NCBI RefSeq assembly: GCF_003144405.1
Contig: NZ_PENW01000018.1
Span: forward strand, 62,001-126,000
Origin: Proteus cibi
GTDB lineage: Bacteria > Pseudomonadota > Gammaproteobacteria > Enterobacterales > Enterobacteriaceae
Reading direction: 5' to 3'
DNA length: 64,000 bases
The notes under the pieces are model-generated. The model had not been told where the DNA came from. It made no database searches and worked only from the letters and a program-made list of their open reading frames with translations. Position numbers and translations under genes: made by a program. Of this stretch, positions 27,475-35,368 are shown piece by piece (within the stretch, counting starts at the first letter, position 1; every line of letters begins with the position of its first letter).

Positions 27475-27497
27475 TCAAGACCCCAACAATAGGGAGA
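27475..27497 (+). promoter_or_regulatory. degenerate T7-class promoter-like sequence on the plus strand
   Basis: Matches the island's own 23-bp promoter at 15 positions, including ACCC (-12 to -9) and ATAGGGAGA at the start site. Key bases at -14 to -17, -7 and -4 differ, so activity is doubtful. If active it would make an antisense transcript running toward the promoter cluster. Confidence 0.25.
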
Positions 27498-27593
27498 CTT
27501 ACAGGCAACAAGATGCAAACAGAATGACTTGAGTTAATGATATGGTCTTGTGATAGACACTTGGTTTGATAATGGTTGGACAGAAAAGTCACT

Positions 27594-27641
27594 CCGCATT
27601 TATTGCGGGATGGGATAACCTACTGACCGCATTTATTGCGG
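27594..27641. promoter_or_regulatory. twin inverted repeats upstream of the Rha-like gene
   Basis: CCGCATTTATTGCGG occurs twice (27594-27608 and 27627-27641). Each is a perfect 5-bp inverted repeat around TTTAT. They are 33 bp apart, about three helical turns, so two dimers could bind the same face. They lie 171 bp upstream of the Rha-like start. Operators for that protein or for another repressor are the simplest reading; RNA hairpins are an alternative. Confidence 0.6.
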
Positions 27642-27783
27642 GTAGTCATTCAGCTCAGATTTGAGCCCACCTATAATAAAGATAATAATAATAAAGTAAG
27701 TGATAAAACCTAGAGTCCTAAACCCTAGTCAAGACCCTAAGCCTTACCACCTCTTTAACTTGAAGTTCCTATAGGCCTTCAAA

Positions 27784-27972
27784 CTACAGGAACACACGTA
27801 GGACAGCCTCAGACAGCCTATAGTCCAACACATAAAGGAAACCTATTGTCAGGTAGATAGTCTCCTCTATGGGTCTTTCTATGGGCTTATCTTCTTCCGT
27901 CTCTATACCCAGTGAACAATAACTATGAGTCTTCCTACATACCCGATAGTTTGAGAAGACCAATATATCCAT
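27784..27972 (-). CDS. possible 62-residue protein right after the T7-class promoter
   Basis: The ATG lies 8 bases after the predicted start site of the phage-type promoter, so the mRNA would begin GGGAGACCAUG. GGGAG could serve as a very close ribosome binding site. The protein (MDILVFSNYRVCRK...) has a hydrophobic middle (IYLTIGFLYVLDY) and no family I know. It would be the first gene of the cargo transcript. Coding status is uncertain because spacing is short and no other evidence supports it. Confidence 0.4.
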   Translation of the reverse strand: MDILVFSNYRVCRKTHSYCSLGIETEEDKPIERPIEETIYLTIGFLYVLDYRLSEAVLRVFL

Positions 27973-27974
27973 GG

Positions 27975-27997
27975 TCTCCCTATAGTGTGGGTTAATT
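27975..27997 (-). promoter_or_regulatory. T3/T7/K11-class phage RNA polymerase promoter, copy 1
   Basis: Read on the minus strand, the 23 bp from -17 to +6 match the T3 phage promoter at 21 positions, K11 at 20 and T7 at 17. The recognition bases ACCC at -12 to -9 are T3-like, and CACTATAGGGAGA covers -7 to +6. Predicted start is the G at 27980. It points into the cargo genes. No host RNA polymerase uses this motif. Confidence 0.88.
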
Positions 27998-28602
27998 GAA
28001 GTGACTGATATATAAGACTTTATTTGAGGGCTAAAGTGGAGACTTTAGGCTATAAAGACCCAATGTTGGGAGACCAATTGTTACAAGGAGATTACTGTTA
28101 GGGCTTTGAGTCTCAGACTGAAGCTTTGACTTTAAGTTATGATTGATATTAATAATATAATTATAATCATATACCTTAAGTCCTTACAGCTGTGAGACTC
28201 TAAGTCCATCTATGGTCTACTACTTGATAGTTTATTAATCATTATAGTTAGTTACTATCTTATGGGTCTTTTATAACCTAGAGTCTCAAACCTAAAGTCT
28301 AACTTTGAGTTTCCGCCCTGTTGTCTTATATATATAAAAGATACTATGTGGTTCTTCATCTACCCTACTCTGTATTCCACTAAAGAAGACTCAATTGAGC
28401 CGTGTGGTGTCTGTAGTTTCCCGCCCTGAAAGGAAAGGTAGATTACGTTAATGATAAGCTTTGAGACCATTAATTTAGTTGGACTCCATTTCATGAGTCT
28501 GGTTCGTGTCTATACTGGTTTCCAATCCGTGTATAAGTGACCACTAAAAGTCAAAGCAATGAATGTGAATGAGTGTGTAGGAGGTTTCTTCTTTATTGGT
28601 TG

Positions 28603-28625
28603 TCTCCCTATAGTGTGGGTTAATT
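28603..28625 (-). promoter_or_regulatory. T3/T7/K11-class phage RNA polymerase promoter, copy 2
   Basis: Identical over all 23 bp to the copy at 27975-27997 and in the same orientation, 628 bp upstream. The predicted start is the G at 28608. No start codon follows closely, so it would produce a long leader across the repeat region before the cargo genes. It lies beyond the integrase gene, which neither promoter would transcribe. Confidence 0.88.
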
Positions 28626-28694
28626 AATGTTATTGATATATAAGGACTTTATTTCCACCCTAGAGTAGCTACTTTTAGTCTTTCTGAGGGTCTA

Positions 28695-28886
28695 GGACTC
28701 AAGGTTTGCCTATACATTAAGTGTAGGCACAAGGTCAAGACTCAAGGTTGCCTATACAATAACCTTTAAGTATCAATGGTCTACATAATGTCCTATCAAT
28801 TGGTGATAGCTTGTATTCATTAACTAGGACAGCCTATAACATTGTTGTATACCCTTATAATAACCTTTAAGTATCAATGGTCTACA
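28695..28886. repeat. direct-repeat cluster beside the integrase stop
   Basis: A 28-bp perfect direct repeat (AATAACCTTTAAGTATCAAT plus GGTCTACA) is at 28758-28785 and 28859-28886, 101 bp apart. GACTCAAGGT(T)TGCCTATACA occurs at about 28696-28716 and 28739-28758. Iterated direct repeats of this sort are common at replication origins and integrase or excisionase sites. Confidence 0.6.
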
Positions 28887-28897
28887 GAGGTGCCTCT

Positions 28898-30490
28898 CTA
28901 TTGATGAGAGACAAAAACCTCCTCCAGCACAACCCTAAGTCTCTCTACCTCTACTTCTTTAGCATATCTATCATAAGTAATAGACCCAGAGCTGTGCCCC
29001 AATAGAGCTTGAGCATACGCTAGTTGGACTCCATGCTGTTTCAATTGAGTCGCTACAGTATGTCTAAAGGAGTGAAACGCTAGACCCTCACGGTTAGGAA
29101 TGACTTTAGGTAACAAGGTTCTATTAAACCATTTACTTACCTGTTCACCATAACCATTCTTCATCAACCGTAGACCCTCAAAGACCATAGCCTCATCACC
29201 TAGAGTCTCCCTCCTCTTGTCTACAAGCTTTAGGAACTCACCTAATACAAAACCATAGGCACCATCAACCAGAGGCACACAGCGGTCACTATGGACATTC
29301 TTAATACTCTTACCCTCTAGGCTTCTATCATCTTCATTAATATGAATATAGACAGTTCCCTCCTCAGTCTTCTTAATGTCCTTGACTTGAAGCTGTGCTA
29401 CCTCATTGAGTCTCGCCCCAGTAATAGAAGCTAAGAGAGGAACATAGTAATGATATGGTCTACCTGTGGTCTTCTGTGAATAGTCTTTAGCTGAAGAGAC
29501 CAATAGCTTCACCTGTTCAGGACTAAAGGCTTTACGGTCATTAGAGGCTTTATGTTGTGGGACTTTAAGCTCTAGACCCTCAGTCATATTCTTATCTACT
29601 AGACCATTCTTTAAAGCCCACTTGAATAGAGCTGACAACTTAACAAGATAATTATTATTGATAGTCACTACATCAAGGCAATCATCCTTATTGTCTCTAG
29701 ACAGTAGGTCTGCTAAAGGTGTTCCCTTAAAGCGTTGCTTACGGTTCTTAGGTAAGACTTGAAGTGTATCCCTAACCTTAAGCATATCTGCTCTAGTAGC
29801 CTTATTGATATCATCACCAATACACAGATAATCGAATATCTCAGCTAAGACCTCATGAGAAGCTTTATTATCTCTTAAGGTTGATGGCTTCCAGTTCTGG
29901 CTATGCTCAGCCTCATAGAGAGCTATAAGAGACGATAAGGTTAGGGCTTCAGGTTTATGAGCTTCAGGTGTAGAGACTTGAGGTGGACTTACAGATAGAG
30001 ACAAAGAGTCACCTACCTTTGAGTCTAAGGCTTTAAGATACCCTAGGAGACCAGAGCTATCACCTCTAAGTCTGCTTTGGCTGGCTTTAAGTACACCTAT
30101 TACATCATTAATATATTTGTGTTGTGTAGCAGTGAGACTCTCTGTGGCTATAGCTTCCCTTAAGGTTGCTATGGTCTCATCGTATTGGTCTACATAAAGC
30201 TGATAAGCCATAGGGTCTACCATATCTTCACGTCTGACACTAAGCTCCCACTCTACGATAGTCTTTAGGTGTTCTCTAAGCTCCTCGTAGGAGACATTAG
30301 GTCTATCTGCATAGATTTCTTTAAGTGCTGACTTGATGTGTCTAGAGTTAGCCATAGCAGTCCGTCTATCCTTAGTCTTAAGTGATAATGATGTTAGTTT
30401 ATATTGATTGTATAGCTTAACTCTCATACGTATATAGTAGACACCATTACGTTGATAAAGGTAAGTACTAAGAGGAAAGGAATTAAGCAT
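28898..30490 (-). CDS. tyrosine-type site-specific integrase
   Basis: 530 residues. The N-terminus has the YLYQRNGVYYIRMRV strand pair of the DUF6538-type arm domain, a SAM-like core-binding domain is at about 195-300, and the catalytic domain follows (about 325-525). Catalytic residues are visible: Arg in TGARLNEV (near 365), HxxR at 473-476 (HSFR), His499 (GHSSG) and Tyr509 (DRYAKE). It lies 90 bp from the tRNA-side attachment repeat and should catalyse insertion at tRNA-Gly. Neither phage-type promoter reads it, so host polymerase should express it. Ribosome binding site is weak. Confidence 0.93.
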   Translation of the reverse strand: MLNSFPLSTYLYQRNGVYYIRMRVKLYNQYKLTSLSLKTKDRRTAMANSRHIKSALKEIYADRPNVSYEELREHLKTIVEWELSVRREDMVDPMAYQLYVDQYDETIATLREAIATESLTATQHKYINDVIGVLKASQSRLRGDSSGLLGYLKALDSKVGDSLSLSVSPPQVSTPEAHKPEALTLSSLIALYEAEHSQNWKPSTLRDNKASHEVLAEIFDYLCIGDDINKATRADMLKVRDTLQVLPKNRKQRFKGTPLADLLSRDNKDDCLDVVTINNNYLVKLSALFKWALKNGLVDKNMTEGLELKVPQHKASNDRKAFSPEQVKLLVSSAKDYSQKTTGRPYHYYVPLLASITGARLNEVAQLQVKDIKKTEEGTVYIHINEDDRSLEGKSIKNVHSDRCVPLVDGAYGFVLGEFLKLVDKRRETLGDEAMVFEGLRLMKNGYGEQVSKWFNRTLLPKVIPNREGLAFHSFRHTVATQLKQHGVQLAYAQALLGHSSGSITYDRYAKEVEVERLRVVLEEVFVSHQ

Positions 30491-30579
30491 TGAGTCTACC
30501 CTATTTAGTCACACTATTGGTTACAGTTGTTGAGACTGCAAGTAGTATTCCTTTAGGATTCAATACTTAAGATACTGCA

Positions 30580-30602
30580 TGGAGCGGGCGAAGGGAATCG
30601 AA
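30580..30602. repeat. attachment repeat, right, inside tRNA-Gly
   Basis: The 23-bp repeat forms the 3' end of tRNA-Gly(CCC). The tRNA stays intact, as expected when the incoming element supplies or keeps the same 3' sequence. Confidence 0.92.
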
Positions 30603-30653
30603 CCCTCGTATAGAGCTTGGGAAGCTCTCGTTCTACCATTGAACTACGCCCGC
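30580..30653 (-). tRNA. glyU: tRNA-Gly, anticodon CCC
   Basis: 74 nt including the encoded CCA. The acceptor stem GCGGGCG / CGCCCGC, the T-loop GGTTCGATTCC and the anticodon loop TTCCCAA are all clear; the sequence matches E. coli glyU as I recall it. It reads CCC/GGG-class glycine codon GGG. It is the integration target of the adjacent island. Confidence 0.96.
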
Positions 30654-30769
30654 GATTGATTTTTCTGATTATACGCCTCCTTGATTGAACAACAATCCCC
30701 CCTCTTATTCAAATGATTATTTATTCACCATAAAAATCGTAATTACTTGTTTTTAAAAACAATAAAGCC

Positions 30770-30790
30770 ACCTTTCGGTGGCTTTATAAC
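30770..30790 (-). terminator. intrinsic terminator downstream of lysS
   Basis: AAAGCCACC / GGTGGCTTT hairpin with a short TTTC-G loop and flanking A/T runs between lysS and the tRNA gene. Confidence 0.8.
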
Positions 30791-30833
30791 TATATTGGTA
30801 TTCGTTAATTAAGAAATTTATTTAGAATAACAA

Positions 30834-32348
30834 TTATTTATTTGGGCGCATTGCCGGGAATAAAATAACATCGCGAATAGTATGGCTGTCCGTAAATAAC
30901 ATCACCATACGGTCAATACCAATACCTAAACCCGCTGTTGGCGGTAAACCATGTTCTAATGCCGTGATATAGTCATGGTCGAAGAACATCGCTTCTGCAT
31001 CACCCGCTTCTTTTTGGCGAACTTGATCTTCAAAACGCTCTGCTTGGTCTTGTGCATCATTAAGTTCTGAGAAACCATTACCAATTTCACGACCACCAAT
31101 AAAGAATTCGAAGCGGTCAGTGATAAATGGATTATCATCGTTACGACGAGCCAGTGGAGAAACCTCTGCTGGGTATTCAATAATGAAAGTTGGTTGAATT
31201 AAGTGGCTTTCTGCAACTTCTTCAAAAATTTCACACTGAACACGACCTAATCCCCAGCTTTTCTCAATCTTAATACCAATAGATTGAGCAATAGCAACCG
31301 CTTTATCCATATCATCAAGATCAGCCATTGCAGTTTCTGGGCGATATTTGCAGATAGCTTCTTTCATAGTTAATTTGGCAAATGGTTTACCAAAATCAAA
31401 CTCTTGATCACCATATTTTACTAATGAAGAACCCAGTACATTTTCAGTTAATGTACGGAATAATTCTTCCGTTAATTCAATTAGGTCGCGGTAATCTGCA
31501 TATGCCATATAGAGTTCCATCATGGTGAACTCTGGGTTATGACGTGGTGATACACCTTCATTACGGAAGTTGCGGTTGATTTCGAATACGCGATCAAAAC
31601 CACCGACAACTAAACGTTTTAAATATAACTCAGGTGCAATACGCAGATACATATCAATATCTAACGCATTATGATGAGTAATAAACGGACGCGCACTTGC
31701 TCCACCAGGAATGGTTTGCATCATCGGCGTTTCAACTTCCATAAAACCTTTATTCACCATAAATTGACGGATACCCGCCATAACTTGTGAACGAATTTGG
31801 AAAGTTTTACGCGATTCTTCATTAGAGATCAGATCTAAATAACGCTGACGATAACGCATTTCTTGGTCAGCTAAACCGTGGAATTTATCCGGTAATGGGC
31901 GCAGTGCTTTAGTTAATAAACGCACTTCTGTACAGTGAACACTTAATTCACCCGTTTTCGTTTTGAAAACACGACCACGAGCACCTAAGATATCGCCCAG
32001 ATCCCATTTTTTAAATTGCTCGTTATAGATACCTTCTGGTAAATCATCACGAGAAACATAAAGCTGAATACGGCCCCCCATGTCTTGCAATGTAGCGAAA
32101 GATGCCTTGCCCATAATACGGCGAGTCATCATACGACCTGCAATAGAAACTTCCACATTCGCTGCTTCTAACTCTTCTGCACTCATTGCATCATACTTTT
32201 GATGTAATTCGTTAGACAGAGAATCTCTGCGGAAATCATTTGGGAATGCGTTACCATTATCACGTAAAGCGGATAATTTTTCGCGGCGTGTTTGCAGTTC
32301 GTTATTTAAATCAGGTGCCTGCTCCGCACCTTGTTGCTGTTGCGACAT
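30834..32348 (-). CDS. lysS: lysyl-tRNA synthetase, class II
   Basis: Charges tRNA-Lys in the cytoplasm. 504 residues (E. coli 505). An N-terminal OB-fold anticodon domain (about 60-165) precedes the class II core, with motif 2 [20 protein letters not shown] (about 260-280) and motif 3 [12 protein letters not shown] (about 478-489). I take the ATG at 32348 after GTGAGGAAA; the in-frame GTG at 32360 overlaps the ribosome binding site. It follows prfB by 8 bp, the standard prfB-lysS operon. Confidence 0.97.
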   Translation of the reverse strand: MSQQQQGAEQAPDLNNELQTRREKLSALRDNGNAFPNDFRRDSLSNELHQKYDAMSAEELEAANVEVSIAGRMMTRRIMGKASFATLQDMGGRIQLYVSRDDLPEGIYNEQFKKWDLGDILGARGRVFKTKTGELSVHCTEVRLLTKALRPLPDKFHGLADQEMRYRQRYLDLISNEESRKTFQIRSQVMAGIRQFMVNKGFMEVETPMMQTIPGGASARPFITHHNALDIDMYLRIAPELYLKRLVVGGFDRVFEINRNFRNEGVSPRHNPEFTMMELYMAYADYRDLIELTEELFRTLTENVLGSSLVKYGDQEFDFGKPFAKLTMKEAICKYRPETAMADLDDMDKAVAIAQSIGIKIEKSWGLGRVQCEIFEEVAESHLIQPTFIIEYPAEVSPLARRNDDNPFITDRFEFFIGGREIGNGFSELNDAQDQAERFEDQVRQKEAGDAEAMFFDHDYITALEHGLPPTAGLGIGIDRMVMLFTDSHTIRDVILFPAMRPNK

Positions 32349-32356
32349 GTTTTTCC

Positions 32357-33455
32357 TCACAGGCCCGCTTTTAAGCTAGCTTCAATAAATTTATCAAGAT
32401 CACCGTCTAATACTGCTTGTGTATTACGCGTTTCCACACCAGTACGTAAATCTTTAATACGTGAATCATCAAGAACATAAGAGCGAATTTGACTACCCCA
32501 GCCAATATCGGACTTGTTATCTTCCATTACTTGCTTGTCTGCATTTTTCTTCTGCATTTCCAGCTCGTATAACTTCGCTTTCATCTGCTTCATTGCCTGA
32601 TCTTTGTTCTTATGCTGAGAGCGATCGTTTTGGCATTGAGTGACAAGACCTGTTGGAACGTGGGTAATACGAACCGCAGATTCTGTTTTGTTAACGTGTT
32701 GTCCACCCGCACCTGAAGCACGATAAACGTCAATACGTAAATCCGCGGGGTTGATTTCAATATCAATATTGTCATCAACTTCAGGATAAATAAAGGCAGA
32801 GCTAAATGAGGTATGGCGACGGCCACCTGAGTCAAATGGACTTTTACGAACTAGGCGATGAACACCTGTTTCTGTACGTAACCAACCATAAGCGTACTCA
32901 CCAATAATTTTGATAGTCGCTGATTTTAATCCTGCAACATCACCGTCAGATTCTTCAATAATTTCTGTTTTAAAGCCCCTTGATTCAGCCCAACGTAAGT
33001 ACATGCGCATCAGCATACTTGCCCAATCTTGCGCTTCTGTACCACCAGAGCCGGCTTGTAAATCAAGGTAACAATCCGCACTGTCATATTCACCAGAGAA
33101 CATACGACGGAATTCTAATTGCTCAAGCTTTTTATTCAAACCATCTAATTCAGCAATGGCTTCGTTAAATGTTTCTTCGTCATCAGCTTCAACCGCTAAT
33201 TCAAGTAAACCAGAAACGTCTTCTAGTCCTTGATCTAACTGATCGATTGTTTCTACGATAGCCTCAAGAGATGAACGCTCTTTACCTAATGCTTGCGCCC
33301 TTTCTGGCTCATTCCATACATCAGGTTGTTCTAATTCAGCGTTAACTTCTTCTAAACGCTCTTTCTTGGCATCATAGTCAAAGATACCCCCTGAGAACAT
33401 TTGTTCTTTCAGAGACTTCTTCTATTTGGTGTTTTACGGGGTTGATTTCAAACAT
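32357..33455 (-). CDS. prfB: peptide chain release factor 2, with programmed +1 frameshift
   Basis: RF2 ends translation at UGA and UAA. The true start is the ATG at 33455 (MFEINPV). After 25 codons the reading frame meets an in-frame TGA at 33380-33378 within CTTTGAC, preceded by the internal Shine-Dalgarno-like AGGGGG. A +1 slip continues with Asp-Tyr-Asp, giving 365 residues, the E. coli length. The stop-recognition SPF motif and the catalytic GGQ ([15 protein letters not shown]) are intact. When RF2 is scarce, the slip is favoured, so the gene regulates itself. Confidence 0.97.
33377..33383 (-). promoter_or_regulatory. prfB programmed +1 frameshift site
   Basis: CTTTGAC on the minus strand, with CTT as codon 25 and TGA as codon 26, and AGGGGG three bases upstream of TATCTTTGA. 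Same position and sequence as the E. coli autoregulatory site. Confidence 0.96.
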
Positions 33456-33625
33456 ACTTTTTCGTCTTTATGTTGTTTTCAAAAACAATTGGAATAAATT
33501 TTGAACCGCATATTGTAACGGATATATCAGCGGGTTTATAGCATTTATATACAATTGTCTATCAGATAGTTATTACCATAACAACGCGACTCTTTATATC
33601 ACGCTAAATTGTTTAATTATTCGTG

Positions 33626-35359
33626 TTAACAAGGCCAAATGTGCTCAACAAGCAGTTGCGCATTACGTTGTCCTCTAAACTCATTGACATCTAATCGATA
33701 AGCTAACTCAACCGTTTTAATACTGTTATCAGGCCACATATTGATATCAACATTAAATGCAATTGCATCAATCATAAGATGACTATTTACTGGCTGAAGC
33801 ATCATTTTTAAATGCTTACTACCCACAATACGTTGTTGTAACAGCGTAAATTTACCGTCAAATAAAGGTTCAGGAAAAGCTTGTCCCCAAGGACCGGCTT
33901 CTCTTAGCATTTCTGCAATAGGCAATGAAAGTTGATGCTCGGCGAGTTCACCATCCGATAAAATAACACCTTGCAACTGTTCATCAGAAACCAACTCTGC
34001 CATTAAAGACGAAAAATGGCGCTGAAATAACGGGAATTTATCTTCTTCAAGTGAAAGCCCAGCCGCCATTGCGTGCCCACCAAATTTCACCATCAAACCC
34101 GGATTTAATGTATTTAATCGTTCTAAGGCATCTCGAAGGTGAACGCCATGAATTGAACGACCCGAACCTTTTAACAGGCCATCACCGCTAGGTGCAAAAG
34201 CAATAACCGGACGATGCAATTTTTCTTTAATGCGAGACGCTAAAATCCCCACAACACCTTGGTGCCACTCTGGATGATAAATCGCTAAACCATTAGGTAA
34301 ATCATGTTGCGTTCCCATAAATTGGCGGAAAATAATTGAAGCTTCTTCTTGCATACCCGCTTCAATTTCACGTCGAGTTTGATTTAATCCATCCAGTTCA
34401 TTAGCAATTTCACGCGCAGAGCCAATATTGTCGGTTAAAAGTAAAGCGACGCCCACAGACATATCATCAAGGCGTCCTGCTGCATTTAAGCGAGGCCCTA
34501 AAGAGAAACCTAAATCGCTACTAACCAATTGAGAGAGCTCTTTACGAGAAACTTCCGTAAGTGCTTTTATCCCGACACAACAACGACCCGCTCTAATTCG
34601 GCGTAATCCTTCATAAACAAAAATACGGTTATTTTCATCAAGAGGAACAACATCTGCCACTGTGCCTAGTGCCACTAAATCGAGAAAATCAGCCATATTG
34701 GGGCGAGCTAAGTTTTGTTGCTCAAACCAGCCTTGTTTTTCTAATTCAGCTCTTAATGCCGTCATTAAATAAAAAGTAACACCCACACCGGCTAATGATT
34801 TAGATAAAAAAGAACAAGTTGTCAGGTTAGGATTAATAATTGCATCAGCGGCGGGTAAGGTTTGTCCCGGTAAATGGTGATCAGTCACGAGGACACGAAT
34901 ACCATATTCATGAGCCGTATCCACCCCATCAAAAGAGGATATTCCATTATCCACAGTGATAATGAGATCAGCCCCTTTTCTAGCAACGTCATGAACAACT
35001 TGAGGGCTTAAGCCATAACCATCATCAAAGCGATTAGGAATATGATAGCTAACCTGTTTAAATCCCATTTGGCGTAATGCTTTAATCGCAAGTGCGGTAC
35101 TTGTTGCACCATCAGCATCAAAATCGCCGACAATAACAATGCGAGATTGTTGTTGTAATGCCTCAATCAGTAATGAAATTGCCGTTTCTATTCCTGTTAA
35201 TGCTTGATAATGAAGTAAGCCTTTTAACGATCGTTCTAGTTGAACTTCAGATGTTATTCCTCGATTAGCATAAATTTGTCGTAATAAAGGATCTAAGTTA
35301 TCCGGTAATTGAGTTACCTGTGCAATTCGACGACGCAGTGTCGGTTCAATAGTGACCAT
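33626..35359 (-). CDS. recJ: single-strand-specific 5'-3' exonuclease RecJ
   Basis: 577 residues (same size as E. coli). Degrades single-stranded DNA in RecF-pathway recombination and mismatch repair. The DHH family motifs are present: DFDADGATST (about 79-88) and VTDHHLPG (about 160-167), plus the DHHA1 motif GGHAMAAG (about 426). It ends about 170 bp before prfB and starts 9 bp after the dsbC stop, giving the conserved xerD-dsbC-recJ order. Confidence 0.96.
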   Translation of the reverse strand: MVTIEPTLRRRIAQVTQLPDNLDPLLRQIYANRGITSEVQLERSLKGLLHYQALTGIETAISLLIEALQQQSRIVIVGDFDADGATSTALAIKALRQMGFKQVSYHIPNRFDDGYGLSPQVVHDVARKGADLIITVDNGISSFDGVDTAHEYGIRVLVTDHHLPGQTLPAADAIINPNLTTCSFLSKSLAGVGVTFYLMTALRAELEKQGWFEQQNLARPNMADFLDLVALGTVADVVPLDENNRIFVYEGLRRIRAGRCCVGIKALTEVSRKELSQLVSSDLGFSLGPRLNAAGRLDDMSVGVALLLTDNIGSAREIANELDGLNQTRREIEAGMQEEASIIFRQFMGTQHDLPNGLAIYHPEWHQGVVGILASRIKEKLHRPVIAFAPSGDGLLKGSGRSIHGVHLRDALERLNTLNPGLMVKFGGHAMAAGLSLEEDKFPLFQRHFSSLMAELVSDEQLQGVILSDGELAEHQLSLPIAEMLREAGPWGQAFPEPLFDGKFTLLQQRIVGSKHLKMMLQPVNSHLMIDAIAFNVDINMWPDNSIKTVELAYRLDVNEFRGQRNAQLLVEHIWPC

Positions 35360-35368
35360 AAAACGTAA

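Larger units (their letters stand above)
27998..28897. other. 900-bp noncoding promoter and repeat region of the island
   Basis: Between the integrase stop and the first cargo promoter I see no convincing gene. It holds the second phage-type promoter, a shared block ATATATAAG(G)ACTTTATTT placed 10 bp upstream of each promoter (28008-28025 and 28636-28654), two copies of a CCGCCCTG motif (28314-28321 and 28422-28429) and a cluster of direct repeats (28695-28886). This could be a replication origin or packaging region. Confidence 0.5.
24420..30602. mobile_element. 6.16-kb integrative phage-satellite-like island at tRNA-Gly(CCC)
   Basis: The island is bounded by 23-bp direct repeats, the right one being the 3' end of an intact tRNA-Gly gene. 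All credible genes read on the minus strand: integrase, (promoters and repeats), a 62-residue ORF, Rha-like regulator, 59-residue protein, scaffold-like protein, capsid-like protein and small membrane protein. Two T3/T7-class promoters face the cargo. I found no GATC inside, and the primase-type pentamers GGGTC and TGGTC are frequent. No portal, terminase, tail, lysin or polymerase gene is present, so it cannot be a full prophage. Helper dependence is inference. Confidence 0.85.

Noticed and set aside
28441..28500. 44-codon frame starting at 28494 in the island's noncoding region
   Set aside because: No ribosome binding site before its ATG; crosses repeated motifs.
28695..28886. CRISPR array
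   Set aside because: Only two copies of each repeat, unequal spacing, no palindromic repeat and no cas genes.
24420..30602. Degraded ordinary prophage
   Set aside because: Compact gene order, intact integrase, exact attachment repeats, matching phage-type promoters and uniform GATC absence argue for a kept unit rather than decay.
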